Assembly: GCF_032922745.1 (NCBI RefSeq)
Contig: NZ_CP136693.1
Span: forward strand, 1,984,001-2,048,000
Direction: 5' to 3'
Source of the DNA: Marinobacter salarius
Lineage (GTDB): Bacteria > Pseudomonadota > Gammaproteobacteria > Pseudomonadales > Oleiphilaceae
Length of the DNA: 64,000 bases
The position numbers were made by a program, and so were the translations under genes. The notes under the pieces were generated by a model. The model did not search any database and was not told where the DNA came from. It worked only from the letters and a program-made list of their open reading frames with translations. Of the stretch, positions 52,289 to 60,928 are shown piece after piece (position 1 is the first letter of the stretch; each line of letters starts with the position of its first letter).

Positions 52289-53043
52289 TGCCTGTTCGTT
52301 TCCACCCCGTTATCGTTTTTCTGGCCTTGATTGTGCTGTGCCAGGCCAATGCCCAGGCGCAATCCACTCCTGATTTCCCCGACCTGACCGGTCGCGTGGT
52401 GGACCGCGCCGACATGCTGCCCGCCAAAGTTGAACGTCGCCTCAGCCAGATGCTTGAGGCCCACGAGCAGTCAACGACCGAACAGGTGGTTGTGGTGACG
52501 CTGCCGAACCTTCAGGGCTATGCCATTGAAGACTTTGGCTACCAGTTGGGTCGTCACTGGGGAATTGGCCAGGAAGGTGAAGACAACGGTGCGTTGCTGT
52601 TGGTAGCCAAGGATGAGCGGCGGATTCGCATCGAGGTTGGCTACGGCCTCGAAGGTCGACTGACCGACGCCACATCCGCCACGATTATTAATCAGATCAT
52701 TACCCCGGCGTTCAGGCAGGGGGATTTTGCCACCGGCATTGCCAACGGTGCTGCGGCCATGGTTCAGGTATTGGGTGGTGAGCCACTTGCGGTTCCGAAG
52801 TCCAGTCGCCAGGCAGCCGAAGACGATCGGCCCCATCCGGCGTTGGGCATCCTGTTTTTCGTCATTGTGCTGATTGCGTTCTTTAGAGGCGGTGTCGGCG
52901 GGGGCCGTGGTGGCCGCAGTGCCCTGCTGGCCGGTGCGCTCGCTGGTGGTCTTGGTGGAGGTCGCGGCGGCGGTTTTGGCGGTGGTGGCTTCAGCGGCGG
53001 AGGCGGTGGCTTCGGCGGCGGTGGTGCCTCCGGCGGTTGGTAA
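52288..53043 (+). CDS. TPM-domain protein with signal peptide and Gly-rich tail
   Basis: This 251-residue exported protein has a signal peptide (VIVFLALIVLCQANAQA), a TPM (DUF477) domain of about residues 30-155 (LTGRVVDRADMLPAKVERRLSQML...GYAIEDFGYQLGRHWGIGQ), a membrane helix near 190 and a tail of roughly 50 residues dominated by Gly with Gly-Phe-Gly-Gly repeats. TPM proteins are linked to thylakoid photosystem repair in plants and to unknown envelope roles in bacteria. It is translationally coupled to lemA. Confidence 0.9.
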   Translation: MPVRFHPVIVFLALIVLCQANAQAQSTPDFPDLTGRVVDRADMLPAKVERRLSQMLEAHEQSTTEQVVVVTLPNLQGYAIEDFGYQLGRHWGIGQEGEDNGALLLVAKDERRIRIEVGYGLEGRLTDATSATIINQIITPAFRQGDFATGIANGAAAMVQVLGGEPLAVPKSSRQAAEDDRPHPALGILFFVIVLIAFFRGGVGGGRGGRSALLAGALAGGLGGGRGGGFGGGGFSGGGGGFGGGGASGGW

Positions 53044-53102
53044 ACCAGCGACTCAACGCGAGTAGACAGCGAACCTATTGATTCAGCAACACCGGAACGA
53101 AC

Positions 53103-53729
53103 ATGACGTTACTAACAGACAGTGAGCAACAACAGGTGGCTTCGGCCATCACAGAGGTGGAGCGTGAGACCGACGCGGAACTGGTAACGGTTCTTGCCGC
53201 AGCCTCCGATGATTATTCCTATATCCCTCTGCTCTGGGCCGGGGTTATTGCACTACTGGTGCCCGGAGCGATCAATTACTTTACCGGTTCGTTGGGCGCG
53301 GACTGGTTGCTGGTGGTTCAGTGGGTGACCTTTATCCTGTTATGCCTGTTGTTTCGGTTTCCGGGTGTGGGGCATCATCTGGTTCCAAAGGCTGTTCGCT
53401 TCTGGCGGGCGTCCAACATGGCCCGGCGGCAATTCCTGGAGCAGGATCTTCATCACACCCAGGGCGGCGTTGGCATGCTGATTTTCGTCTCGGAAGCGGA
53501 ACACTATGTTGAAATTCTGGTGGATCAGGGCATTGCCGATAAGGTCAGCGACGGCGTTTGGGAAGAGATTGTCGGCACCTTTACCAACCAGGTTCGCAGT
53601 GGCGATACCCTGGCCGGCTTCCTCGGTTGCATCGAAAGTTGCGGCCAGCACCTGCGGGAGCAGTTGCCCGCAACCCGCGAGAAAAACGAATTGCCTAATC
53701 ATCTGGTGCTAATACCGAAACGTTCTTAA
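53103..53729 (+). CDS. TPM-domain membrane protein
   Basis: The 208-residue protein has a split TPM domain interrupted by two membrane helices (YSYIPLLWAGVIALLVPGAIN and WLLVVQWVTFILLCLLFRF), with QDLHHTQGGVGMLIFVSEAEHYVEILVDQGI in the second half. No signal peptide is seen. It is the second TPM gene of the LemA cluster, 59 bases after the first and with the same orientation. Function is unknown. Confidence 0.88.
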   Translation: MTLLTDSEQQQVASAITEVERETDAELVTVLAAASDDYSYIPLLWAGVIALLVPGAINYFTGSLGADWLLVVQWVTFILLCLLFRFPGVGHHLVPKAVRFWRASNMARRQFLEQDLHHTQGGVGMLIFVSEAEHYVEILVDQGIADKVSDGVWEEIVGTFTNQVRSGDTLAGFLGCIESCGQHLREQLPATREKNELPNHLVLIPKRS

Positions 53730-53818
53730 TGCCTGCCGCCGGTCTGCCGATAAACAGGGGCAGGCTGCGGAAGCATCCCATGTCCTGCCTGCAGACAGCG
53801 CTGATGAGGGGTGAGGGT

Positions 53819-55036
53819 ATGGTTTCTCCAATTAATATTCCCGGTTCCGGAATGCCAGGTCGCTCCGGCGCGGAGCCATCGGGAAGCCGGTCGACAAACA
53901 ATGCCCCCGAGCCTACCAAGGTCCGGGAACAGGGCAGGGGGGCGATCCGCACGCCCGAGGATGCTATTAACGCACTTCGAAGCAGGCTTGAACAACAGCT
54001 TCAGCAACGACTCGGGGCATCCGGCCCCGACGCATCTGCCTCCACCCGAAATCGATTCGAACCGCCGACAGCCGCCGACGTGGCCAGCCGCGTGCTGGGC
54101 TTCGTCCAGCAGCGCCTGCAAAAGGAAGCGGCTGCCGGTGCAGACTCGGAGCGCCTGGCAGGCCTGCTTTCCGATGCACGCCGTGGTGTTGAGCAGGGGT
54201 TCTCCGAGGCGCGGGAGCAGATCGAAGCCCTGGGGTTGATGACGGACACATTGAGTCGTGATATCGACGACAGCTTCACGCGCATCCAGGACGGTTTGTC
54301 TGATCTGGAATCGCGGTATCTGCAAAACGGGATGCCGTCAGAGAGCCGGGTAGCAGCGGCGATGGTGGAGAGCGCCAGCAAAGAGTCTTTTGCGTTTGAG
54401 GTCACCACCCGTGACGGCGACCGTGTGACCGTTCGCATGGAGGAGCAACGCTACTCGGCGATGTCGGCAAGTGCCCGCGAGAGTGATGGCGTCCGGTCTG
54501 AAGAAGTACGCTCGGCCAGCCTGTTTTCGGGGCGTTATGCGTTCTCGGTGGAGGGCAGTCTGGATGACGGCGAGAAGGCCGCGCTCGCGGATCTTTTTGG
54601 CAAAGTGCAGCAAGTGTCTGGCCGTTTTTTCGACGGCGATATCCAGGGTGCCTTTCAAGCGGCCCAGTCGTTGAGTTTGGGCGGGGATGAACTGGCGAGC
54701 TTCAGCCTGAACCTCTCTGCTACCCGGATGGTGTCTGCCGCTGCTTACGAGTCTGTATCCCGTGAGCCTTCATCCGAGCCCTCCGCAAACATGCAGTTGC
54801 GACCGCTTGGCAGTCTCGCCCGGGATATCCAGGGGCTTGCTCAGGAGTCGGTTGCCAAAGGCATGGACCTTCAGGCAATGGAAGGGCTCATGCAGGAACT
54901 GCTGGACGATATCCAGCGGCTCCAGAACGAGCGGGGCGGCGAAAACAACCCCGCGCCGCGCTCGTTAATGGATGATTTCCTGTCTTCAGTGTTGGCCGCT
55001 TTCGAAAGTGCCGGCCAGAAGGGCGAGCCGGCTTGA
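53819..55036 (+). CDS. DUF5610 protein of unknown function
   Basis: The 405-residue protein has a disordered N-terminal third (Gly/Pro/Ser-rich to about residue 45). The helical DUF5610 region follows (DVASRVLGFVQQRLQKEAA...ARRGVEQGFSEAREQIEALGLM...DDSFTRIQDGLSDLE), then a mixed C terminus with internal symmetry around FGKVQQVSGRFFDGDIQGAFQAAQSL. No signal peptide or membrane helix is present. GAGGG precedes the ATG at 53819. It follows the TPM genes, but a shared role is unproven. Confidence 0.75.
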   Translation: MVSPINIPGSGMPGRSGAEPSGSRSTNNAPEPTKVREQGRGAIRTPEDAINALRSRLEQQLQQRLGASGPDASASTRNRFEPPTAADVASRVLGFVQQRLQKEAAAGADSERLAGLLSDARRGVEQGFSEAREQIEALGLMTDTLSRDIDDSFTRIQDGLSDLESRYLQNGMPSESRVAAAMVESASKESFAFEVTTRDGDRVTVRMEEQRYSAMSASARESDGVRSEEVRSASLFSGRYAFSVEGSLDDGEKAALADLFGKVQQVSGRFFDGDIQGAFQAAQSLSLGGDELASFSLNLSATRMVSAAAYESVSREPSSEPSANMQLRPLGSLARDIQGLAQESVAKGMDLQAMEGLMQELLDDIQRLQNERGGENNPAPRSLMDDFLSSVLAAFESAGQKGEPA

Positions 55037-55040
55037 GGCA

Positions 55041-55955
55041 TCAGGCCGGCTTGATTGCATAACCCTGTTTCGGGAAGTGGACATGGACCTGCCCGACACG
55101 CGCGTGGGAACGCTCCAGAATCAGGGTTTGCTCATCTGCGAACACCAGGCGTCCTGCGACCGGGTCGCGCCCGTAGTCATCGGGTGCGACTTCGACATTC
55201 TTTCCTGTTAACTCATTACCACCGGCAGACTCAATGGCTCGCGGCGTTTCATTGCGGGCAATGTCCAATGCCTGGTCAGCGGTGATCTCACTAGGTTTGC
55301 CGTGTCCGAAGGCTTTCATTCGCTCCAGCCACGCTGCCACGTTGGGAGTGTCCCGCAGCCAGGGTTTGCCCGCCAGATCGCAGACAAACCACAGGCCATG
55401 GTAGGCCGAAAAATCAGCGATGCAGGGAGTATCGCCGAACAAGAAGTCTTTCTCCAGCATCGACTCCATGGTTTCGATGTGCGCCATAACCTTGGCTTTT
55501 GCCTGCGGCCCTCGTACCGCTTTCACGCGGGACTTTGTGCCCATGGTGATGCGGTCCTTGAGGAAGCGTAAGGCGTTCAGCAGCGACGTGTCGCGGATCA
55601 GCTTCCGCAGCATGCGGCCATCGCTGGCGGCAATCACGCAGGCAAGAAACACCTCAAGGTCCGTGGTGTGCACAAAGTCGATGACTGCTTGCGGCTGGTT
55701 GGCCAGGCTCAATTCCGGTTTGCCACTCAGGCGTGCGATTTCGTCAGCGATGGCGCGGCTGTCGCAGAACACATCGGCGCCACTCTGGGCCACGGGAACT
55801 TTGCGGTAACCACCCGCCAGCGCGGAAAGCATAGGCCGGGGCGGCATTTCCCGGACGATAACAGACTGCCAGGAAAGGCCGGCGTAGCCGAGCATGGCCC
55901 TAACCTTTTCGGAAAAAGGCGACATGGCGTAGTGGTACAGAATGAACTCTTGCAT
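55041..55955 (-). CDS. Glutathione S-transferase-like protein with extra C-terminal domain
   Basis: The 304-residue protein has a thioredoxin-like N-terminal domain (FILYHYAMSPFSEKVRAMLGYAGLSWQSVIV, GYRKVPVAQSGADVFCDSRAIADEI) with a catalytic Tyr/Ser region, and an alpha-helical C domain (DFLFGDTPCIADFSAYHGLWF). About 80 further residues at the C terminus are beyond a normal GST. Specific activity is unknown. The ATG at 55955 follows a purine-rich stretch. It converges on the DUF5610 gene with four bases between. Confidence 0.82.
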   Translation of the reverse strand: MQEFILYHYAMSPFSEKVRAMLGYAGLSWQSVIVREMPPRPMLSALAGGYRKVPVAQSGADVFCDSRAIADEIARLSGKPELSLANQPQAVIDFVHTTDLEVFLACVIAASDGRMLRKLIRDTSLLNALRFLKDRITMGTKSRVKAVRGPQAKAKVMAHIETMESMLEKDFLFGDTPCIADFSAYHGLWFVCDLAGKPWLRDTPNVAAWLERMKAFGHGKPSEITADQALDIARNETPRAIESAGGNELTGKNVEVAPDDYGRDPVAGRLVFADEQTLILERSHARVGQVHVHFPKQGYAIKPA

Positions 55956-56163
55956 GGGGAAACCCATCCTTATTTGGCAATGTTATCTGGCGCGATCCGG
56001 GAGGTTACCCTGCAATCCTGTCGGGCGAAAGGCCGGGAGTTGTCCGTGTGGGCCAGCTGGCCCGTCACCATCGCCCAGGCTTGAGGAAACGGGAAATACA
56101 GGTACTATGCTTTAGTTGCCCAAAAATAACGTCAGAAAAGACGACAACAATAAGGAGCCCTTG

Positions 56164-57846
56164 ATGGCTGCAGACAGCAACAAGCAAACGTCCCTCCACT
56201 GCCTGTATTACTGGGCAAAGCAAACCCCCGACAAGGTATACCTGACCCAGCCATTTCCGGATGGCACCACCGAAGACATTACCTGGAAACAGGCCGCCGA
56301 CCAGGTGTCCCGGATGTCGGCTCACTTGGCAACACTGGGCCTGCCGGAACGCAGCAATGTCGCCATTCTTGGCAAGAACAGTGCGCACTGGATCCTGTCA
56401 GACCTCGCCATATGGGCTGCCGGCCACGTTTCAGTTCCGCTATATCCGACGCTCAATGGTGAGACAGCTGCGTATGTGCTGGAGCACAGTGAAGCGAAAC
56501 TGCTGTTCCTGGGGAAGTTGGACGGCAAGGCGGACGGCTGGAACGATATCAAGGGCCACATTCCCGGAGACCTGCCGGTTATTTCTTTGCCGATGTCGCC
56601 CCGGGACGACACGCCGAAATGGCTGGACGTTATCGCCCAGCAGCAGCCGGCCGAACCCAGCTTGCCGGACCCTGATGACCTGGCCACCCTGGTTTATACG
56701 TCTGGAAGCACCGGTCGCCCGAAAGGCGTTATGCACAGTTTTCGCACCATGATTTCCGTCGCCGATGGGCTGCAGCAGATATTCCCTGTCACCCAGGATG
56801 AAAGAATGCTTTCCTATCTGCCTCTTGCCCATGTTGCTGAACGTGCGGCGGTGGAAACCCAGTCGCTTTATTACGGATTCCACCTGTATTTTGCCAATTC
56901 CCTGGACACCTTCCAGGAAGATCTGCAAAGAGCCCGGCCGACCCTGTTCTTCTCGGTGCCCAGGCTGTGGATGAAGTTCTACCTGGCCATCAACAGCAAG
57001 TTGCCGCCGAAGAAGCAGAAGGTGCTGTTCAATATTCCGGTACTGAACAAACTGGTGAAAAAGAAGGTATTGAAGCAGTTGGGCCTGGATCACTGCCGTG
57101 CGGCCCTCACGGGGGCGGCACCGCTCTCGGGTGAAATTATTGGCTGGTACAGGAACCTTGGGCTGGAGCTGCTGGAGGTGTATGGGATGTCGGAAAACTT
57201 CGGCTATTCTCATGCCAATCGCCCGGGCCGGGCCAAGGTGGGTACCGTGGGTGTCACCAATCCTGGTGCGGAGCATCGTCTGGCTGAGAATGGCGAAGTG
57301 CAGGTCAAGAGCCCCGGCCAGATGCTGGGCTACTATAAGAACGAAGAGAAAACCCGCGAGGACGTTACCGAGGATGGCTTCCTTAAAACCGGGGATATGG
57401 GAGAGATCGACAGCGAGGGGTATCTGCGCATCACTGGCCGCGTGAAGGATCTTTTCAAAACCTCCAAGGGCAAGTATGTGGTGCCAGTGCCCATCGAAAG
57501 CCGTTTTAATCATCCCAAGGCAGAGGTTGTGTGCGTGGCGGGAGCCAACCAACCTCAGCCCTGCCTGATGGTGCTGTTATCCGAAGAAGCACGGGAAGCG
57601 CTGGAAGCAGGAGGCAGTCGTGATGAGCTGGAGAGGGAGCTGGCTGCGGAGCTGGACGCCGTTAACAGTGGGTGCGAGGCTCATGAGAAGCTGGCGTTCG
57701 TGGTGGTGGTGAAAGAACCCTGGACCATGGAAAACGGTATGCTCACACCCACCATGAAGATCAAGCGGAATGTGATCGAGGACTTCTACAACCGCAAAAT
57801 GGACGAGTGGTTTGGCAAGAAGCAAAAGGTGATCTGGGAGTTCTGA
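56164..57846 (+). CDS. AMP-binding (acyl-CoA synthetase-type) enzyme
   Basis: This 560-residue adenylate-forming enzyme has LVYTSGSTGRPKGVMHSF (ATP loop), LPLAHVAER, EVYGMSENFGYSH, GDMGEIDSEGYLRITGRVKDLFKTSKGKYVVP and the C-terminal KIKRN motif with its catalytic Lys. The sequence fits the FadD15-like long-chain fatty acyl-CoA synthetases. AAGGAG precedes the ATG at 56164. It is a single gene followed by a terminator. Confidence 0.88.
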   Translation: MAADSNKQTSLHCLYYWAKQTPDKVYLTQPFPDGTTEDITWKQAADQVSRMSAHLATLGLPERSNVAILGKNSAHWILSDLAIWAAGHVSVPLYPTLNGETAAYVLEHSEAKLLFLGKLDGKADGWNDIKGHIPGDLPVISLPMSPRDDTPKWLDVIAQQQPAEPSLPDPDDLATLVYTSGSTGRPKGVMHSFRTMISVADGLQQIFPVTQDERMLSYLPLAHVAERAAVETQSLYYGFHLYFANSLDTFQEDLQRARPTLFFSVPRLWMKFYLAINSKLPPKKQKVLFNIPVLNKLVKKKVLKQLGLDHCRAALTGAAPLSGEIIGWYRNLGLELLEVYGMSENFGYSHANRPGRAKVGTVGVTNPGAEHRLAENGEVQVKSPGQMLGYYKNEEKTREDVTEDGFLKTGDMGEIDSEGYLRITGRVKDLFKTSKGKYVVPVPIESRFNHPKAEVVCVAGANQPQPCLMVLLSEEAREALEAGGSRDELERELAAELDAVNSGCEAHEKLAFVVVVKEPWTMENGMLTPTMKIKRNVIEDFYNRKMDEWFGKKQKVIWEF

Positions 57847-57855
57847 TCCCCAAAA

Positions 57856-57901
57856 CGAAAACACCGGTGAGCCTGGGTATCCAGGGCCACCGGTGTTTTC
57901 G
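57856..57901. terminator. Long hairpin after the acyl-CoA synthetase gene
   Basis: A perfect 14-base-pair outer stem (CGAAAACACCGGTG/CACCGGTGTTTTCG) encloses an 18-base inner part that itself can pair (CCTGG/CCAGG). Read from the plus strand it ends in TTTTC; from the minus strand the complementary arm also yields a T-rich end. It probably acts on both sides. Confidence 0.8.
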
Positions 57902-57939
57902 AAATCTGTCTTCCCTTACTTTCCCATACAGGGACGGGC

Positions 57940-58137
57940 TTAGTGCTCGCCCTGCATCATCTGGGGCATCTCCGGCGACGCGGTTGCTGCCCTTTTTCTC
58001 CAGGAATTCATCTTCCGGCTGATAACCTGTACGGCTTGCTTTGCAGCTGCACGGGTATATTGGCGCCTGACCTCAGTACTGTTGTGGAGGATACTGGACG
58101 GCAGCGGGTGTACGGTTGCGATATGGTCTTGAGTCAT
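57940..58137 (-). CDS. Small basic protein of unknown function
   Basis: This is a 65-residue protein starting MTQDHIATVHPLPSSILHNS, followed by a strongly basic middle (EVRRQYTRAAAKQAVQVISRKMNSWRKRAATAS) and a Met/Gln-rich end. AAGGAGG lies at ideal spacing (eight bases) before the ATG, which supports a real gene despite no family match. It is divergent from the LysR-type regulator, which may control it. Confidence 0.65.
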   Translation of the reverse strand: MTQDHIATVHPLPSSILHNSTEVRRQYTRAAAKQAVQVISRKMNSWRKRAATASPEMPQMMQGEH

Positions 58138-58208
58138 AGCGCCTTCCTCCTTATCTGGTGGATTAAAATATTGGTTAGCTGACTATATAAAGAAGTTTAC
58201 GGCTTCGT

Positions 58209-58252
58209 ATTTGCAGTTTAAATACGTTAAACTCCGTACTCACGTTGCAAAT
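58209..58252. promoter_or_regulatory. Inverted repeat upstream of the LysR-type gene
   Basis: ATTTGCA (58209-58215) and TGCAAAT (58246-58252) form an inverted pair in the AT-rich gap between two divergent genes, just before the LysR start at 58264. It could be a binding site for the adjacent regulator, but no operator is proven. Confidence 0.4.
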
Positions 58253-58263
58253 ATGCAGTATCT

Positions 58264-59157
58264 ATGGATTGGGATTATCTTCGATATATACACGCCCTGG
58301 CAATAGGGGGAACCCTTGCCAAAGCCGGTGAGATGCTGGGCGTTCACCAGACCACGGTGCTTCGTCGCCTGGATCAGATGGAAGAGCAGATGGGCGTTCA
58401 GTTCTTTGAGCGCAACCGGGATGGTCTGCAACTCACACCCGTGGGTGAAACCGCATTCCGCGAAGCCGAAAGGCTGGCCGCCGATATGGAAAATCTTGAA
58501 CGGCAGTTGGTCGGGCAGGATTCAGCGCCCGTCGGTAAGGTCCGGTTGGCGGCCACCGACACCATGGTGAATGCCCTTATCAGTCCGATGATTGCAGAGC
58601 TCGTCCGGGAATACCCGGACATCGAACTGGAAGTGCTCACCGACAACGATGTGCTGAACCTGAGCCACCGCGAGGCAGACCTGACACTGCGGCCGGTAAA
58701 CAAACCCCAGGCCACACTGGAAGGGGAGCGAATAGGCACGATCGAGTCGGCTATCTACGCTGCTACCAGCTACCGTAAGCGTCATACCGACCTGGACCTT
58801 GAGCATTCGCCGGAGCAGGCGCTCTGGATTCTGCCGGATGAGAGCTTTAGCCACCTGGCAACGGGGCGGTGGTATCGCAAGCACCTGAAGAATGCGTCGT
58901 CCATCATCCGTTGCAACAGTCTCCAGGCAATGCACGCCCTGGCGCGGGCCGGGGCAGGGCTGGCGGCATTGCCCTGCTACCTGGGCGACAGTACCAAGGA
59001 GCTGACGCGCCTGTCGGAGCCACTTGAAGGCGAGGGCGTTGACCTGTGGCTGATGGTGAACCACGACACGCAACAGATGGCACGGGTACGGATTGTAATG
59101 GAGTTCCTGACCGCCAGGCTGACCCAACTGACACCCCAGGTGGAAGGCGAGAGCTGA
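58264..59157 (+). CDS. LysR-family transcriptional regulator
   Basis: The 297-residue protein has an N-terminal winged helix (MDWDYLRYIHALAIGGTLAKAGEMLGVHQTTVLRRLDQMEEQMGVQFFERNRDGLQLTPVGE) and a periplasmic-binding-like effector domain (VRLAATDTMVNALISPMIAELVREYPDIELEVL). This is a standard LysR layout. The divergent small gene is the likely target. The effector is unknown. Confidence 0.9.
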   Translation: MDWDYLRYIHALAIGGTLAKAGEMLGVHQTTVLRRLDQMEEQMGVQFFERNRDGLQLTPVGETAFREAERLAADMENLERQLVGQDSAPVGKVRLAATDTMVNALISPMIAELVREYPDIELEVLTDNDVLNLSHREADLTLRPVNKPQATLEGERIGTIESAIYAATSYRKRHTDLDLEHSPEQALWILPDESFSHLATGRWYRKHLKNASSIIRCNSLQAMHALARAGAGLAALPCYLGDSTKELTRLSEPLEGEGVDLWLMVNHDTQQMARVRIVMEFLTARLTQLTPQVEGES

Positions 59158-59177
59158 CGCCGAATCATTGTCTGGGC

Positions 59178-59912
59178 TTACCAGTCACCACAGAAGGGCC
59201 AGAACTGGTAGAAACGCCAGCACTGGAATTCTTCCTCGCAGGTCTGGAGCTGGCGGTCATAGCGGAAGGCCCGGTTCTGGACCCGAGTGGCCAATGACCT
59301 TACCTTCGGCTTGGCGAGGTAGCTCTGTCGCTGGTAGCCGGTCCTGCCTTCGTGGTAGGCGAGGTAAAGTTTCTCGGGGCTGGTGAGAGGAATGCCCACT
59401 TCTCTGCGGGTCAGGTGGTTATACCAGCCCACGAAATCGAGTGCGTATTTCATGTTGGTTCGTACCACGGACAGACCGTCTCCGTTTGCGGCCAGGTACT
59501 CGGCCCACGCCGGGTCGAGCGCCTGGGCGTAGCCGTAGGCGGATGTTGGCCGGCGCCAGGGAATGAACCCCAGCAGGCGGGTCCGTGGTGGACGGGCATG
59601 ACTGCGAAACGACGATTCGTAGTAAACAAAAGCCATCTGCGTTGCAATCGGGGTGCCCCAGCGCTCCCGTGAACGGCTGGCATAGTCGTACCATACCGGA
59701 TGCTCACGGAAGATCTCACAGACGTCGTCCGGGTTTGCCGGTGGGTCTGGCTCCAGCAGGCTGAAACGCATGATGGCGACAATGGCGATTGCCAGCCCCA
59801 AGCCCAGTGTTGGCAGGCCATACCACCGCATTCGGGACTTCCAGATTTTCACCCGGTTGCTTTTAAGTCGTCCAGGTCGTCTGTTTTTCGGTCGATTACG
59901 GCGTTTCTTCAT
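59178..59912 (-). CDS. SLT-domain lytic transglycosylase-like membrane protein
   Basis: The 244-residue protein has a very basic N terminus (KKRRNRPKNRRPGRLKSNRVK), a membrane helix near 30-50, and a lysozyme-like SLT domain with ATQMAFVYYESSFR (catalytic Glu in YESS) and RRPTSAYGYAQAL. It is a minimal, membrane-anchored member, and may act on peptidoglycan near cell-envelope sites. It is divergent from the DUF2059 gene. Confidence 0.82.
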   Translation of the reverse strand: MKKRRNRPKNRRPGRLKSNRVKIWKSRMRWYGLPTLGLGLAIAIVAIMRFSLLEPDPPANPDDVCEIFREHPVWYDYASRSRERWGTPIATQMAFVYYESSFRSHARPPRTRLLGFIPWRRPTSAYGYAQALDPAWAEYLAANGDGLSVVRTNMKYALDFVGWYNHLTRREVGIPLTSPEKLYLAYHEGRTGYQRQSYLAKPKVRSLATRVQNRAFRYDRQLQTCEEEFQCWRFYQFWPFCGDW

Positions 59913-60035
59913 GGGCGGGACCGGGCCCTGTCACTCCACACTACAAAATGGTCATCTGTTACTGGCCGGCTTTGCTTGCAGCTCTCGCCAGCTCCATGGC
60001 ATAACAGACCCTCGTTATCAGAGGATACTAGGTTC

Positions 60036-60854
60036 ATGCGCACACTATCCCAAGTTAAACCGGCATTACTTTTTCTTTTGCTGGTCTGTGGTTCTGCCAC
60101 CGCAAGCCCTTTGGCGGACTCGGTGCTCCGGGTGTCGCCCATTGATGAGGTTGTCGCCCAGTACCCGGCGATGATGAGCCAGGGCATCCGCCAGGGCCTG
60201 AAACAAAGCGGGCGGGTTGAGCCGTTTGTTGCCAACACCATCAGCAGTGTTGTGAGTAATGCGTTCAGTGTTGCCGAGATTCGCGCGCGGCTGGTCGAGG
60301 ACCTGGACCAGGGGCTCAGCGAGGGGCAGTTGAACTCGGTACTGGCCTGGTATGAAACGCCGCTGGCGGAGAAAATTTCCCAGGCAGAGGTGGCTGCCTC
60401 AAACCCCGACTCGTGGAAGCAGGTGGAAGCCAATGCCGCGGCGCTGCAGGAGCAGTACAAGGGCAGCGAACGGGCCAAGCTGTTCACTCGCTTTGACCGG
60501 GCTGCCCGTGCAACGGAGAGTGCCGTGGACACCACCGTCGCTGTCCAGTTGGGTTTAGCCTCTGCCATGGCAGCGTTCAACGGTAGCAAAGGCCCAACCT
60601 TCGAACAGCTTCAGCAACAGATCGAGAACCAGCGTGGCATGCTGCGGGGCATGGTCGCCCAGCAGGTCTACGATGGCTACCTCTACACCTATCAGGATCT
60701 CAGCTCTTCCGAGTTGAAGAAGTACATTGAGTTCCTCGAAAGTGATGCCGGCTCGGCATTCACCCGCGTGGTTACCAACAGCGTTCAGCGCTCGATCACG
60801 GACCCTGTGGAGTCCATAGGGAACCAGTTGGGGCGCTTTTTTAATCGGCGGTAA
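60036..60854 (+). CDS. Exported DUF2059 protein
   Basis: This 272-residue protein has a signal peptide (VKPALLFLLLVCGSATA). DUF2059-type helices follow: LAWYETPLAEKISQAEVAASNP near residue 110 and YLYTYQDLSSSELKKYIEFLESDAGSAFTRVVTNSV near 225. The motif W(Y)ETPLG...KI recurs twice, as in the family. Function is unknown. The start at 60036 gives a complete signal peptide. Confidence 0.82.
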   Translation: MRTLSQVKPALLFLLLVCGSATASPLADSVLRVSPIDEVVAQYPAMMSQGIRQGLKQSGRVEPFVANTISSVVSNAFSVAEIRARLVEDLDQGLSEGQLNSVLAWYETPLAEKISQAEVAASNPDSWKQVEANAAALQEQYKGSERAKLFTRFDRAARATESAVDTTVAVQLGLASAMAAFNGSKGPTFEQLQQQIENQRGMLRGMVAQQVYDGYLYTYQDLSSSELKKYIEFLESDAGSAFTRVVTNSVQRSITDPVESIGNQLGRFFNRR

Positions 60855-60928
60855 CACCGCGAAAGATTGAAAAGCCCCTGTTTTGGGTCCAGTCTCCAGT
60901 AGTCACTTTCCGTAACGGAGACGGCCCC

